Below are positions 19,801 through 28,483 of a stretch of DNA of 63,013 nt, piece by piece. Source of the stretch: a virus. The notes under the pieces were generated by a model. It worked only from the letters and a program-made list of their open reading frames with translations. It was not told the origin of the DNA and did no database searches. The position numbers and the translations under genes were made by a program. Location: positions 1 to 63,013 of IMG/VR virus record IMGVR_UViG_3300037961_003042; one strand, 5' to 3'. Positions within the stretch are counted from its first letter, which is position 1; each line of letters begins with the position of its first letter.

Positions 19801-22800
19801 TGGCGCAAACTAGCCAAGACCAATCCACAACTACTACGGAAGTGGCTGAAGGAGTACCCGGTCAAGTTCAGCAGCCTACCGGAGAGGCTGACACCCAAGC
19901 CGAAGGTACAGTCGACACGACAACGGAGACGGAAGTAACCCCTGAAGATGAATTAACTGCTGAAGTAGAAGCGGTGACCGAGCAAGAAGCCGAGCAAGAA
20001 CTAGATGAATTACTTAATGAAGCTGAAGCTAAAAATGAAAATGTTACGACTGTAGGCACACAAGGCAGAAATAAAAGTATATCCCGTAAGGCAAGCGCAC
20101 AAACAAAAGCTGAAGGACTCAATACTAAAACACCAGAGGGCAAAAGAAGATTCATGCAAATTAAAAGTGAAATCACACAGCTCTTCAATAAAAAAATGAG
20201 AACCCTTAAGAGAGCTGCTAATTTATTAGGTAAGATTTTACCGAATACTAAGATTGTTTTAGCAGAAACTAAAGCAGATTATGCCAGGTTAAGAGGTAAA
20301 AAAAGTAATTCAATAGGAGCTTTTAGAGTTACTAAAGATGGAAAGACTGCAATTTTTATTGATGTTAGCGATCTCAGCTATGACAAAGGCATAGAAACTC
20401 TTGTACACGAATTATTTCATGCAGTTTTATACAAAAAATTCGGCAGAAACAAAGAAAAAATTAGGAGAGTTACTGACAAGATGGTCAAAGAACTTCAAAA
20501 AACTTTAAAAAATTCTAAAGATCGAGAACTTGAGATTATAGGTGATCAATTGGTTAGGTTTTCTAAACAGTATTCAAGGGGGGAACAAACTGAAGAATTC
20601 TTGGCTGAAACTCTAGGTTTTCTTGCTGAAAGGTTTGATCGAGTTCGTAGAAATTCTAAAGCGTTGAAAGTTGTAGTTAATTTTGTAAACAAAATTAGTG
20701 ACCTTCTGGGTTTAGGTAAAGCAAAAAAAGAATTAGCCAAGGATCCTGACAGAGTATTAAGAGCTTTAGCTTTGGTCGCTAAAAAACTTCAGAGCGGTGA
20801 AGTATTACAGGATACAGACTTTGATATTATAAACGAGATAGAAGCAGAAGTAGATCAAGAAGGTACTGACGCCCCTATCGTTACAGGCGCAGTAGACTTT
20901 GTTACTGAAACAGATACAACTGCAGACGAAGATGTTACTGTTACAGTGCTTGAAGATGTTGAGGTAGATGAAGATGTTGAGGTAGATGAAACAACTACAC
21001 AGGATAGGGTTGTTGAAAAAAAGAAAAAGCCTACGACCACAGATGCTACATCAACTACGTTACTTAGAAAAATATCTACTGAAATTAAAAAAGCAATTCG
21101 AGAAGCAAAGAGTCAACAAAATAAAATAAAAAGAGAAGTTGCTTTAGCCATAAGGGAGGCAGCTAAACAAGGTACGCTGTCAGCAAAACAAGCGCTTGTG
21201 TTAGCAAAAAGAGCATTGACTTTAAATGTGGATAGTCCGTTAGCCGTTGAAAGATTTATTTTATACACAAAAAAAGCTCTTACAGATGCTGATAGTATTT
21301 TTAAATTAAAAACAGCTAACACATTCAGACAGCAATTAAAAAAGATTGGTAAAAGTAAAACCATAGATGCAGCTATTGCGGCAGCTGCAAAAAACTTTGC
21401 ACTCATAGATCCTATATATGTGGAAGATCTTGATTTGTATAATCAGTTAGCTCAAGAACTTGTAGATGGATCTAAATCAAGTAGGGTGTTAAAAGGTGAG
21501 TTGAAACAAAAACGAATTGCTGACCTTGCAAAGATAAATGCGTTTGCAGATAATCAATTGGAAAAAGAAAAAGCTGAAATACTCGCCACAATGAGAGATG
21601 AGTTTGAAGCCATGACCGGAATAGATCCAAAGGATATGACCTATGGTCAGATGATGGATTATTTAAACAAACAAGAAACCCCTAGCGTAAAAGACGAGTC
21701 AATTATTCGTAAAGCTGTAACAACCATGTTTAAAAAATATTCTGAAACCATTAAGCAAATGCTGTCAAGTGGTGTAGATGCAGCAACGGGAAACCCATTA
21801 GATTTAACTGCAGCTCAAAAATCTATTGTAAAAAGATTTATGGACATGGATTTGTCAGTAATGGGAATCAAAGATGTAATCAAAGCAGTTGATGCATTAA
21901 ATAGTTTTATTGTTAACAGAAACACTGGTGGCATGGAGACAGTAGTTAATAATAATACTGGAGCTTCTAACGTATCACAAATGGTAAAGGATAATAAAAC
22001 CGTAAAGCCGAGAAACAAATTCAAAGCATTATACGAAGGTGTAGTTATTCCTTATTTAAAACAAATTGCAACATTACCTATGACCTTGAAAACAATATTA
22101 GGTAGTTTAGATAATTATATAGATTTTCAAATTAAAAGTGGGCTTAGGGATTTTATTAGTGGTCAAGCAAAGGCTATAGTTAACACCAATAACATGGTAA
22201 AAGATTATGTAAAAAAGTTTGGAAAACTAAGACCAAACAATGAGGCATTTGATTCGACAAGAAATAATATAGAAAGAGGCTTATATGCTTTTTTAGTTAG
22301 AACTACTAGCGGAGATATAGATTCCAGTAAAAAAGAATTCAAAAGAAGATTAAGATTGGTTGAGCAGTCTATCGCAAAATACCAAAGAGGAAATAAAGAG
22401 CAGAAAGAAACAGCTGAAATTTTACAAAAGATATATGACAAGATTAAAAACGCTGAAAGCTCATCTGAAATAGAAAATGCTTTTGATCAGGTTAATAAAG
22501 ACGCAGTTGCATTCTGGCAAAATGAATGGGCTAAAGTATATCCAGAGCTTGCTCAAACAAGTTACAATATATATAACCAGATATTAGGCAATGATGTTAA
22601 CTATACACCGGATAAATTTTCAGTATTTGAAGCAGATGTAGAGGTTGATTTAGACAATGAAAGTGCGTTCGGATCTTTTTCAGGCACTTTGTTCAACAAG
22701 AAAGCCGGAGTGTTATTTGAATCTACTAAACCACAACAACTACCAGGCAACAGAGTAGTCAACTTTAATTTTGATTCTAATATGTCAAACTCTATGGAGG

Positions 22801-24206
22801 CTGCTCAAATGGACATACAAACATCTCCTGCTTATAATCAAATAAAAGGATTCGTTCAATCCCCAGAGCTTAATAAATTAATTCCAGATGAAAAGGTTAG
22901 AAAATTAGTTGTAGATAAAGTAGTAAGCTATATTAACAGCGCAAAAAAACAAAGATATTTACCTAAAGAAGAAGCAGGATTGGTGTCTAAAGGATTAGAT
23001 TTAATTGCAAACTTGGGTGTAGGTAGAGCTTTAATACAAATATTCCAGCCTGTAAAACAAGTATTGCCTGTTGCATTGAACACGATTATAAACTCGAAAG
23101 GAAATTTAGATATTACTTCTTTTACTAACATTCCTCTTCAAAAATGGATTGACTCTGTTGGCACATCTATAGCTATAAGAGGTGGTTTATCAAGCGCTGA
23201 TTTAGCAAAGCTTGAAAATTTTACAAACAGTGATCAATTTAATGAGTTAATTAAAGATCCCATAAGATTAATTAAAAAATTAAATACGTTAGGATTGGAA
23301 ATATTTTTAGTAAATCCCGATAAAGCAATTGCTAGAGTATCTTTTATTACATATTACAAACAAAAATTAAAAGAAAAAGGAGTTGATGTTAATGCTATTG
23401 ATTGGGAAACACATAAAGCAGACAAAGAAGCACTGGCATATGCTGAAGCTCAAGTTGATCTACAACAAAATATTTCTAGCGCTGATATGTTTGGTGAGTT
23501 TTTCAAGTCAGACAATGTATATAAAAAGAGATTCAGGCAATTAATACTTCCTTTTGCATCTTTTGCAATGAATTTAAAAACCAGGATATATACAGATGTA
23601 CCTGTGCTTTTTAGTAAGACCGCTAGTAAATCAGAAAAGCAAAGAGCTGCCCTGTCTATTGCCTCAGCAGGTGTAGAAATAGCTGCATTTCAAACTATCG
23701 GAGGATTAATAACCGCTATGATGTCTAAAATTGGATATGATGATGATGAGGAAAAAAGAAAAAAACGAATTAATAATATAATAAAAGGCAGAAAAGGAAA
23801 TATAGTTACTGAATTTTTAAATCCTGTTGCTCACCCAATTGTTGACCGCCTTATTTTAAAAGGCATTAATGAAACCATGAGCGCTATCACTGGAGATGAT
23901 GAGAAAATATTTTTTGATAGTGACACTAGTAAGCTACAAATTTCAGATGTTACCGGGCAGTTTGGTATTCCACTTACTCGAGGAAGTGAAATTATTGAAA
24001 TAGCTGAACTCGCATTTGGAGATGGAGTATTTACGGATCGTTTTGGAAATAAAAGAAGGATAAGCAAAGAGTCTCAAGAAAGATTAAAGACATCAGTAAT
24101 ACCTTCATTGTTATACAACCTAGGTTTATTACCAGCGGAACTTGGTACCCTGACAAGATACCAATTAAGAGAAGCTAAAAGCAAAAATACTAGGAAGGCT
24201 AATTAA
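16887..24206 (+). CDS. Giant ejected polyvalent protein with zincin peptidase motif
   Basis: A 2439-residue protein, the largest in the genome. The first 60 residues contain two tandem copies of an A/S-x-x-EGY...F..LL motif, common at the start of large internal proteins of marine Bacteroidota phages. Residues ~580-800 are glycine-rich and hydrophobic. A zinc-peptidase motif HELFH (H1174, E1175, H1178) is followed ~60 residues later by a TEEFLAE segment that could give the third ligand. An acidic, Thr-rich low-complexity stretch lies near residues 1330-1390. The C-terminal 300 residues contain a PFASFAMNLK segment like those in phage large polyvalent proteins. The protein is probably packaged and ejected; it could help in wall passage or act on host proteins. 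Confidence 0.7.
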   Translation: MNEEALQQIYSLAVEEGYTGDMAEFYTLLQTNGDALNTVYDIAKDEGYKNSQKSFEVLLGLKKKEENFPELFPSKYQSSNLPSDLDLNIKIDNKETYFKIKDDPELNQIAIKDNAFFDKIDKELQKDYGKKEELKPGTLLIPQREINPETGQKFSDATPTYISNLVLQMSELPENVKPLLKKYINISRDKSYDSRKDVPAVPGSTQPTMVESLVDRIELIRKNAPYMNKEELAKLIKDNPEVIKEFDSIAMSELEKFTDITPETFYKYNKDNRSVETREKKDAPQEKLEIVQDLFSGIQGFDLNELTNYIDEDVVSYESDPLTDIQEAFIGRSSVEIGKRNRVIQAIQDGNLDLLAKYSNQNYEDEDDAERNALALDMEKARALGMYVEDKVQFINDRIATLKLNPEKNKEAIDKLTEDRKNLVINFGQFNRQNLPFLNNYMYQKKQRLADEYVSGDMGLYNPGDVLHGGYVGVREVLEGGYGAAVDVTSMVLDKFGLDPLAEDLRIHRSLNNLLWTDNSIYSYASGKVVMHNGKKYIVTPEGQVIDEEREVDVAFFGEQAGIDINEIRNKARTSKKTESTVSLYGTYATGANVLGNLVVQIGGMKGVGAVLKGGGKLATSMGVNTLSKTATMRANAMISTGAVIYSTTYNQALEEARSLGLPEPMAQKYADEIATTTSVVGSLAAVTISPNFGAQQLFARTSPKQIARYLIKNKTTDNIPDKVLQFLKGAAVEGTFEAIQESTELFAEDYARRKINKELGEELFKPVFTKTSVINNTIAAFASAGLLGGAGRVNTSRVTFYNRLGSNQELFQKYMKMYVEQGLIDQIGADKIVNEVKNYHQYKNKLPENLRNSSDAIKLTNLLAEKARLQDLLKTQDEVFNKDTRTRIEAIDNEVKRISDKAAGKKTSPSPEIKEEQTITDQQAIDAIAKDNEGRKERGEELIGFTEQDISNKKQELLKQQQDASTEQSAVAQTSQDQSTTTTEVAEGVPGQVQQPTGEADTQAEGTVDTTTETEVTPEDELTAEVEAVTEQEAEQELDELLNEAEAKNENVTTVGTQGRNKSISRKASAQTKAEGLNTKTPEGKRRFMQIKSEITQLFNKKMRTLKRAANLLGKILPNTKIVLAETKADYARLRGKKSNSIGAFRVTKDGKTAIFIDVSDLSYDKGIETLVHELFHAVLYKKFGRNKEKIRRVTDKMVKELQKTLKNSKDRELEIIGDQLVRFSKQYSRGEQTEEFLAETLGFLAERFDRVRRNSKALKVVVNFVNKISDLLGLGKAKKELAKDPDRVLRALALVAKKLQSGEVLQDTDFDIINEIEAEVDQEGTDAPIVTGAVDFVTETDTTADEDVTVTVLEDVEVDEDVEVDETTTQDRVVEKKKKPTTTDATSTTLLRKISTEIKKAIREAKSQQNKIKREVALAIREAAKQGTLSAKQALVLAKRALTLNVDSPLAVERFILYTKKALTDADSIFKLKTANTFRQQLKKIGKSKTIDAAIAAAAKNFALIDPIYVEDLDLYNQLAQELVDGSKSSRVLKGELKQKRIADLAKINAFADNQLEKEKAEILATMRDEFEAMTGIDPKDMTYGQMMDYLNKQETPSVKDESIIRKAVTTMFKKYSETIKQMLSSGVDAATGNPLDLTAAQKSIVKRFMDMDLSVMGIKDVIKAVDALNSFIVNRNTGGMETVVNNNTGASNVSQMVKDNKTVKPRNKFKALYEGVVIPYLKQIATLPMTLKTILGSLDNYIDFQIKSGLRDFISGQAKAIVNTNNMVKDYVKKFGKLRPNNEAFDSTRNNIERGLYAFLVRTTSGDIDSSKKEFKRRLRLVEQSIAKYQRGNKEQKETAEILQKIYDKIKNAESSSEIENAFDQVNKDAVAFWQNEWAKVYPELAQTSYNIYNQILGNDVNYTPDKFSVFEADVEVDLDNESAFGSFSGTLFNKKAGVLFESTKPQQLPGNRVVNFNFDSNMSNSMEAAQMDIQTSPAYNQIKGFVQSPELNKLIPDEKVRKLVVDKVVSYINSAKKQRYLPKEEAGLVSKGLDLIANLGVGRALIQIFQPVKQVLPVALNTIINSKGNLDITSFTNIPLQKWIDSVGTSIAIRGGLSSADLAKLENFTNSDQFNELIKDPIRLIKKLNTLGLEIFLVNPDKAIARVSFITYYKQKLKEKGVDVNAIDWETHKADKEALAYAEAQVDLQQNISSADMFGEFFKSDNVYKKRFRQLILPFASFAMNLKTRIYTDVPVLFSKTASKSEKQRAALSIASAGVEIAAFQTIGGLITAMMSKIGYDDDEEKRKKRINNIIKGRKGNIVTEFLNPVAHPIVDRLILKGINETMSAITGDDEKIFFDSDTSKLQISDVTGQFGIPLTRGSEIIEIAELAFGDGVFTDRFGNKRRISKESQERLKTSVIPSLLYNLGLLPAELGTLTRYQLREAKSKNTRKAN

Positions 24207-24232
24207 AATAAAAACCCCCGCCGAAGCGAGGG
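24203..24232 (-). terminator. Terminator of the leftward early operon (cUUCGg hairpin)
   Basis: Read on the minus strand, a 7-bp stem (24226-24232 with 24215-24221, one U-G wobble) is capped by a UUCG tetraloop closed by C-G, then a T-rich tract TTTTTATTTT. It ends the 16-kb early operon just before the converging late operon. On the plus strand no T-run follows, so it is not an obvious terminator for the late genes. Confidence 0.85.
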
Positions 24233-24240
24233 TGGTTACA

Positions 24241-24645
24241 TTAACTAAACTGCTCATTAAAAATATAAGCAGCAGGCTTAATTAACTTTTCATTCAACTC
24301 ATCATTAGCATAATGCTTGAATTTATATTTCTCAAAGTTACTTAAAGCAGGAACTCTAATGTTGTAATTTTTCCAAACATTTGCTTTTGCTTTGTCAAAA
24401 GAATTGCTAATGCCAAAATAATATTTAGGCGAATTACCCCAGGGTTTTTTTACTACTCTAGGATCTCCATTCGCTTTCATATATATAAAAGTGATTCCTA
24501 TGTTTTTAGATCCTATGCCCACAAATGTTGATTTTAAAGGAGAGCAAGTCCCGTCTTTGTTGATACATTTCTTTGGATGATAAATTGTTGTGTTAACTAC
24601 TCGGCCATTTTTTTTACGACCAATTGTAAAGTCAATTGTTTTCAT
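24241..24645 (-). CDS. Hypothetical early protein
   Basis: A 134-residue basic protein with no recognised domain. It has regularly spaced beta-prone segments in the first half and a Lys/Tyr/Asn-rich helical end. It is the last gene of the leftward arm, has its own full-consensus promoter at 24677-24708 and ends 9 bases before the operon terminator hairpin. A private promoter plus terminator makes this a single-gene unit that could be expressed strongly, independently of the long operon. Confidence 0.6.
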   Translation of the reverse strand: MKTIDFTIGRKKNGRVVNTTIYHPKKCINKDGTCSPLKSTFVGIGSKNIGITFIYMKANGDPRVVKKPWGNSPKYYFGISNSFDKAKANVWKNYNIRVPALSNFEKYKFKHYANDELNEKLIKPAAYIFNEQFS

Positions 24646-24676
24646 AATATTTAATTTAAGTTAATAAAAGTTTCTA

Positions 24677-24708
24677 CAAAGATAAGTAATTATTTTGAAT
24701 TATGCAAA
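24677..24708 (-). promoter_or_regulatory. Consensus promoter TTTG-N20-TATCTTTG
   Basis: On the minus strand, TTTG (24705-24708) is followed by a 20-base spacer and a perfect -7 element TATCTTTG (24677-24684). The -33 box is part of TATTTGCATA, the same ten bases as at the main early promoter (40237-40268). It drives the gene at 24241-24645. Confidence 0.8.
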
Positions 24709-24736
24709 TACTCTGCAAAAACTTTACAATTAAATA

Positions 24737-25849
24737 TTAGAAAAAATGTGTAAGCCTGGCTACTTGGCCGTGGTTTATATGGTGAACAAATCCTTCCACG
24801 GCTTTTGGAACTCCAGTGTATCCTTTACGATTATGCCAGCTGTCAGATGATGATGGGCTTCTTAAATATTCAACGGTTACCCCTATGAAATCTTTGCCGT
24901 CTAACCATTTATGTTTTATTTTATGATGAAGATGATGCAAATACCAATATCTTCTTTTAGCTTTAGCCCACATAGATGGTTTTTCTTGAGCCATTAGTAA
25001 GGGTAGGTCTGAAAGCTTGGCGCCGTCACCATGCTCTAATCCTATTAAAGAGTTTCCGTATTGATAATATTTTCTATGGTTTACCGTAATATCAAAAGTT
25101 ATATCCTTGGCTTTTCTGAACCATGCTTGTAGTGTGTGAGCTAAATGAAATCCTGATTGATAGTCATGATTACTCATGCTGTGTACTACATCCACAGGCG
25201 CCACAACTCTAAGCATCTCAATGCACTTAACGTACAGTTTTAAAGCTATTTCGTAATGCTCCCACCATTTACCATCTGTGTCTTGTCTTGTCCCCTTGGT
25301 TGTAGTATTGTATACATTGTCTACATGCAACACATCATTGCCAATACAAAATAATATTTTATCTATATCAAACCCGATTGACTTAGCAAGCAAACCTTTT
25401 ATACCCTCAATTACTCTTTCGCACGCCACATCTGTATTATACTCCTCTCCTGTTTCTACCTCCTGTGCGTATTTGCCAATGTGTATGTCAGCTGGATTTA
25501 TTACCAGTAAATGCGGCTCTTTGCTTTTAGATCTTTTTATATTTTTATACGTAGGCGCGTGATCATGTATAAATTTATTTACATTCTTCATCATCTGCCC
25601 TTCGTCTAAACCATAATCTTCTTTAGTTACAATTGAAAATCTGTACTCACCTGAAGCGCTTTGCCAATGCTTCACACTTACAACAGAGTCAGGATGAATT
25701 CCTCTTTCATTTAAATGTTTACGTAGCTCTGAGTTTTCATTTTCATTTACATTAACAAATGCATTTGAGCGATACTCAAGTATTAGCTCTTCTTCCTGTG
25801 GAGATAGGCGTAGCCTTCTACCATAGGTTTTAGTAGGTTTAGATTTCAT
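24737..25849 (-). CDS. Calcineurin-like metallophosphoesterase
   Basis: The 370-residue protein has a basic N-terminal ~55 residues that look like a helical DNA-binding segment. It is followed by the metal-binding motifs of metallophosphoesterases in order: D121-x-H123, GND at 170-172, NHD at 227-229 and a GLEHGDG segment around 270-276. The family hydrolyses phosphodiesters or phosphomonoesters using two metal ions, and members such as SbcD/Mre11 are DNA nucleases. Position at the end of a replication-recombination operon favours a nucleic-acid substrate, but this is not proven. The start overlaps the preceding gene by 11 bases. Confidence 0.75.
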   Translation of the reverse strand: MKSKPTKTYGRRLRLSPQEEELILEYRSNAFVNVNENENSELRKHLNERGIHPDSVVSVKHWQSASGEYRFSIVTKEDYGLDEGQMMKNVNKFIHDHAPTYKNIKRSKSKEPHLLVINPADIHIGKYAQEVETGEEYNTDVACERVIEGIKGLLAKSIGFDIDKILFCIGNDVLHVDNVYNTTTKGTRQDTDGKWWEHYEIALKLYVKCIEMLRVVAPVDVVHSMSNHDYQSGFHLAHTLQAWFRKAKDITFDITVNHRKYYQYGNSLIGLEHGDGAKLSDLPLLMAQEKPSMWAKAKRRYWYLHHLHHKIKHKWLDGKDFIGVTVEYLRSPSSSDSWHNRKGYTGVPKAVEGFVHHINHGQVARLTHFF

Positions 25850-26027
25850 CCTGGTAATTTAATTGAGTTTGTTTAAGTAGATGGATTAGAGAGTTTATGC
25901 TGTGATCTAAGTTGGGATAATCTTGATCCGCTAGAGCTTCGTAAATTTCATCAGATCGGTCGTGAATCTCTTCCATCAATTTATTGATGTAAACAAAGTT
26001 GACGCCTGATGAATTTTTTACACTCAT
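25839..26027 (-). CDS. Hypothetical small early protein
   Basis: A 62-residue acidic, helical protein without a known motif. It overlaps the start of the metallophosphoesterase gene by 11 bases, which suggests translational coupling. The 94 bases upstream (26028-26121) are AT-rich and hold no gene that I can see. Confidence 0.5.
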   Translation of the reverse strand: MSVKNSSGVNFVYINKLMEEIHDRSDEIYEALADQDYPNLDHSINSLIHLLKQTQLNYQDEI

Positions 26028-26121
26028 TTACTTTATATCCATAATATAATATCGTATTCCCGTAAAGTGTAGTTAGTTTTACTGTAAGTTAATAAAATAT
26101 TTTAATAAATACACAAAAAAT

Positions 26122-26457
26122 TTAAAGAAATTTTGCAAATTCTTTAATACCTAAGTTAGATTGTAAATAAAATTTTTCTAATTGCGTAAATATTTCGTCC
26201 GAATAAACTACTTGTTGGTGGAGTTTGAATTTTTTTTCTTCACCATTTTCAGTAAAAAGATAAAAGGTATTATCATCACTAAAGCTTGGAGCCAAACATA
26301 CATCATAATATGAAACTAATTGAGTGTGATAGTCAGCAATAACACTTTTAACATAAAGTTCTGAACTATTAGTTATAGCGCCTATATCTTGAATAGGAGT
26401 CTTAGGATCTTCTTTATATATATCTAAAATCTTAAAACGCTTGGTTGCTTTTCTCAT
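26122..26457 (-). CDS. Hypothetical protein with helix-turn-helix-like N-terminus
   Basis: A 111-residue product. Residues ~10-45 have the spacing of a helix-turn-helix (a helix ending in DP, then IQDIGAITNSS, then a helix with VKSVIADY), so DNA binding is possible. The C-terminal half is alpha/beta without a motif. It overlaps the preceding gene (26432-26767) by 26 bases and lies among nuclease and helicase genes. Function unknown. Confidence 0.5.
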   Translation of the reverse strand: MRKATKRFKILDIYKEDPKTPIQDIGAITNSSELYVKSVIADYHTQLVSYYDVCLAPSFSDDNTFYLFTENGEEKKFKLHQQVVYSDEIFTQLEKFYLQSNLGIKEFAKFL

Positions 26458-26767
26458 ATATTAAATAGTGTCCTGCATTTATGTAATCTAAATAATCATT
26501 TGCGTCTATCTCACGAATGTCTATTAAAATTAATGAATTAGTTAGATATTTCAAAAATTCTACCTCAAAATAAATTACTTCTGATTTTATTTTTAACGCT
26601 CCTCCTATAATTTGCGCTTGCTCATCAATCTCAACCTGAGATATAAGTCCTTCTAAATACTTGGATATAGATATAGCTCTCTTGATTCCAAACCCTCTAA
26701 TGTTTTCAATGAATAAATCTTCTACCTCAACATTATTCTCCTCTATATATTTCGACTGTAAACCCAT
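26432..26767 (-). CDS. Hypothetical early protein
   Basis: A 111-residue acidic protein with alternating hydrophobic strands and no recognised domain. Its start overlaps the end of the VRR-NUC gene by 35 bases. It is one of the few genes here with a purine-rich AGGAG just before the ATG, although only a few bases away. It probably acts with the neighbouring nuclease and helicase, by context only. Confidence 0.5.
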   Translation of the reverse strand: MGLQSKYIEENNVEVEDLFIENIRGFGIKRAISISKYLEGLISQVEIDEQAQIIGGALKIKSEVIYFEVEFLKYLTNSLILIDIREIDANDYLDYINAGHYLIYEKSNQAF

Positions 26768-26975
26768 ACTCCTGCAATTCTTTTAATCTATACTCTTGTA
26801 GTTTTGATACTTTACCATTGGGTTTTTTTATTTCTGAAAAAACAACAGGCGCCCCAGGTGGTATTGCTATCACATCGGGTATGCCGTTTTTATTTGTCTT
26901 GATTAACTTGATTACGTAGTAACCAGCTGACTCCAACTGCTTAATTCTTTTTGCTTGAATCTGCTGTTCAGTCAT
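26733..26975 (-). CDS. VRR-NUC domain nuclease
   Basis: The proper start is the ATG at 26975 (80 residues), one base after the helicase stop; a longer reading would run into the helicase gene. The sequence is a minimal VRR-NUC domain of the PD-(D/E)XK superfamily: GIPD at 31-34, then SEIK at 47-50 (D34, E48, K50 as catalytic residues), and a downstream Q60 in KLQ. Stand-alone VRR-NUC proteins are frequent in phages next to SF2 helicases and may resolve branched DNA. The adjacency to the helicase suggests they work as a pair. Confidence 0.85.
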   Translation of the reverse strand: MTEQQIQAKRIKQLESAGYYVIKLIKTNKNGIPDVIAIPPGAPVVFSEIKKPNGKVSKLQEYRLKELQEYGFTVEIYRGE

Positions 26976-26976
26976 A

Positions 26977-28221
26977 CTATAAAGATAAGAAATCTGATTT
27001 GAAATGTTGCAAGGTGTAGTCTTTCTTTTTTGACACTGCATTATAAATTTGTCTTTCTATTCCGTCTTTGCTAAAGATCCAGTATATATCATTTTTTAAT
27101 CTGTCCTTCGTGGTCATCCTATCTCTTGATTGCCAGTAAGATGTGGCGCTAAAATCTATATTATAATAAACAAGACAGTCCGCTTGTTTTAAACTTATTC
27201 CTTCTCTACCGCTAACAATTTGAAGTGCAATATGCTTGTTTGTGTTTTGAAATTCTGTAAGGTCAGTGCAAAGCTCGTCGCCAAATTCTTCTTGCAATGC
27301 CCTCAACTCTGCAGTAAATTTGTAAAAGATTCCAATCTTTTTACCTTTAAATCTTCTTTTAATAAACTTAGCTTTACTAGAATCAAACACCATGGACTTA
27401 CCGCTTTCAAATTTAACTGTGCCGGAATACATTTGATGAAGTTTACTCATCAACTTTACACCGGTGTCAGCTAGAATAACCTGATCCTTACCTTGAATAA
27501 CTAAATCCTTTTTTAATCTTTTACACAGCTTATAGGTGTCCTTAGACATAGGTACAGTTAAAATTGTTTCAGTTGTTTTTACTTTGTACCCCGCCTGTCT
27601 TTGTGTATAGGAAATTGTGAAAGGCTTCATGGCGTGTATAATTCCTATGTTTCCATCAGAATAATCTTTAGTGTTAAACCCATGAAGATACCTTAAAGTA
27701 ATGTTTACATAGAGTCTAGCAAACTTATAAAAAGTATTATATTTTTTAAAAGGATTATCCGGATGCCCATAAACTTGGTGGTACATTTGGGAATATGACT
27801 CAGGTGTTGGGGTACCGGATAGCAATATATAATACGGATTATTAATCTGTATCAACTCTTTAACTTGTTTGGCGCGTTTACTTGGTTTAGGGTAAGCGCC
27901 CATACTATGCGCCTCATCACACACTATTACATCCCACCCTCTTTTTTTAATTTTATGTAAGCTTTCGTAATTAATTACTTCAAGCTCAAAGTTAGGTAAC
28001 AGCATACTGTAATCGCTCTCAATACTACTAATAGCTTTTTTCTTGGTAATAAATAATACATTGTTTACATACAGGTTGTTACAAATACCTAAGCTGGTAA
28101 GAGTTTTACCTGTTCTAACCTCCATGGCTAAATACAAAAGCTTGTTGCGAAGCAATATACCCGTGCCTTGGTTTATTATTTTCTTTTGATAGTCTCTGTA
28201 TTCAAATGGTTTTAACCTCAT
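26977..28221 (-). CDS. SF2 DNA helicase (SNF2-like)
   Basis: A 414-residue two-lobed helicase/translocase. Visible motifs are Walker A RTGKT (36-40), DEAH (102-105), motif III SGTP (135-138), a motif V region with VSGREGISL (about residues 335-345) and motif VI-like WQSRDRM (about 365). This combination matches the short SNF2-like helicases of phages that are paired with a VRR-NUC nuclease, as here. It probably unwinds or remodels replication and recombination intermediates. The C-terminal end overlaps nothing; the start overlaps the preceding gene by 20 bases. Confidence 0.9.
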   Translation of the reverse strand: MRLKPFEYRDYQKKIINQGTGILLRNKLLYLAMEVRTGKTLTSLGICNNLYVNNVLFITKKKAISSIESDYSMLLPNFELEVINYESLHKIKKRGWDVIVCDEAHSMGAYPKPSKRAKQVKELIQINNPYYILLSGTPTPESYSQMYHQVYGHPDNPFKKYNTFYKFARLYVNITLRYLHGFNTKDYSDGNIGIIHAMKPFTISYTQRQAGYKVKTTETILTVPMSKDTYKLCKRLKKDLVIQGKDQVILADTGVKLMSKLHQMYSGTVKFESGKSMVFDSSKAKFIKRRFKGKKIGIFYKFTAELRALQEEFGDELCTDLTEFQNTNKHIALQIVSGREGISLKQADCLVYYNIDFSATSYWQSRDRMTTKDRLKNDIYWIFSKDGIERQIYNAVSKKKDYTLQHFKSDFLSL

Positions 28222-28483
28222 ATTTTTTTCTTAGTTGACTGTAAACATTTTTAAGCCCTTCCATTGCATCCTTTTGTGTCTTATAAGTTTTACTGCCAAC
28301 AATTTCACTGCTATAATATTCTGCTCCATATATATCTCTATAATAATCCTTGCCGTGCGCTGATATACCACCCTTACGGATTGCAATGCGGTGATCTTTA
28401 TAAGTACCTGGTACAATATATACTTGCCAATCATTATCTACACACCAATTAAAATCAGAAATCCAACTCGGATTTTGCCTCAT
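28202..28483 (-). CDS. Hypothetical early protein
   Basis: A 93-residue protein rich in Tyr and Trp with a beta-strand pattern and no domain that I recognise. It is wedged between the primase-helicase and SF2 helicase genes, overlapping both (29 and 20 bases). The tight coupling suggests a role in the same replication complex, but nothing in the sequence shows it. Confidence 0.55.
   Translation of the reverse strand: MRQNPSWISDFNWCVDNDWQVYIVPGTYKDHRIAIRKGGISAHGKDYYRDIYGAEYYSSEIVGSKTYKTQKDAMEGLKNVYSQLRKKYEVKTI

Noticed and set aside
26976-27041. Longer N-terminus for the VRR-NUC protein
   Set aside because: It would run into the 3' end of the helicase; the ATG at 26975 begins the family domain one base after the helicase stop.
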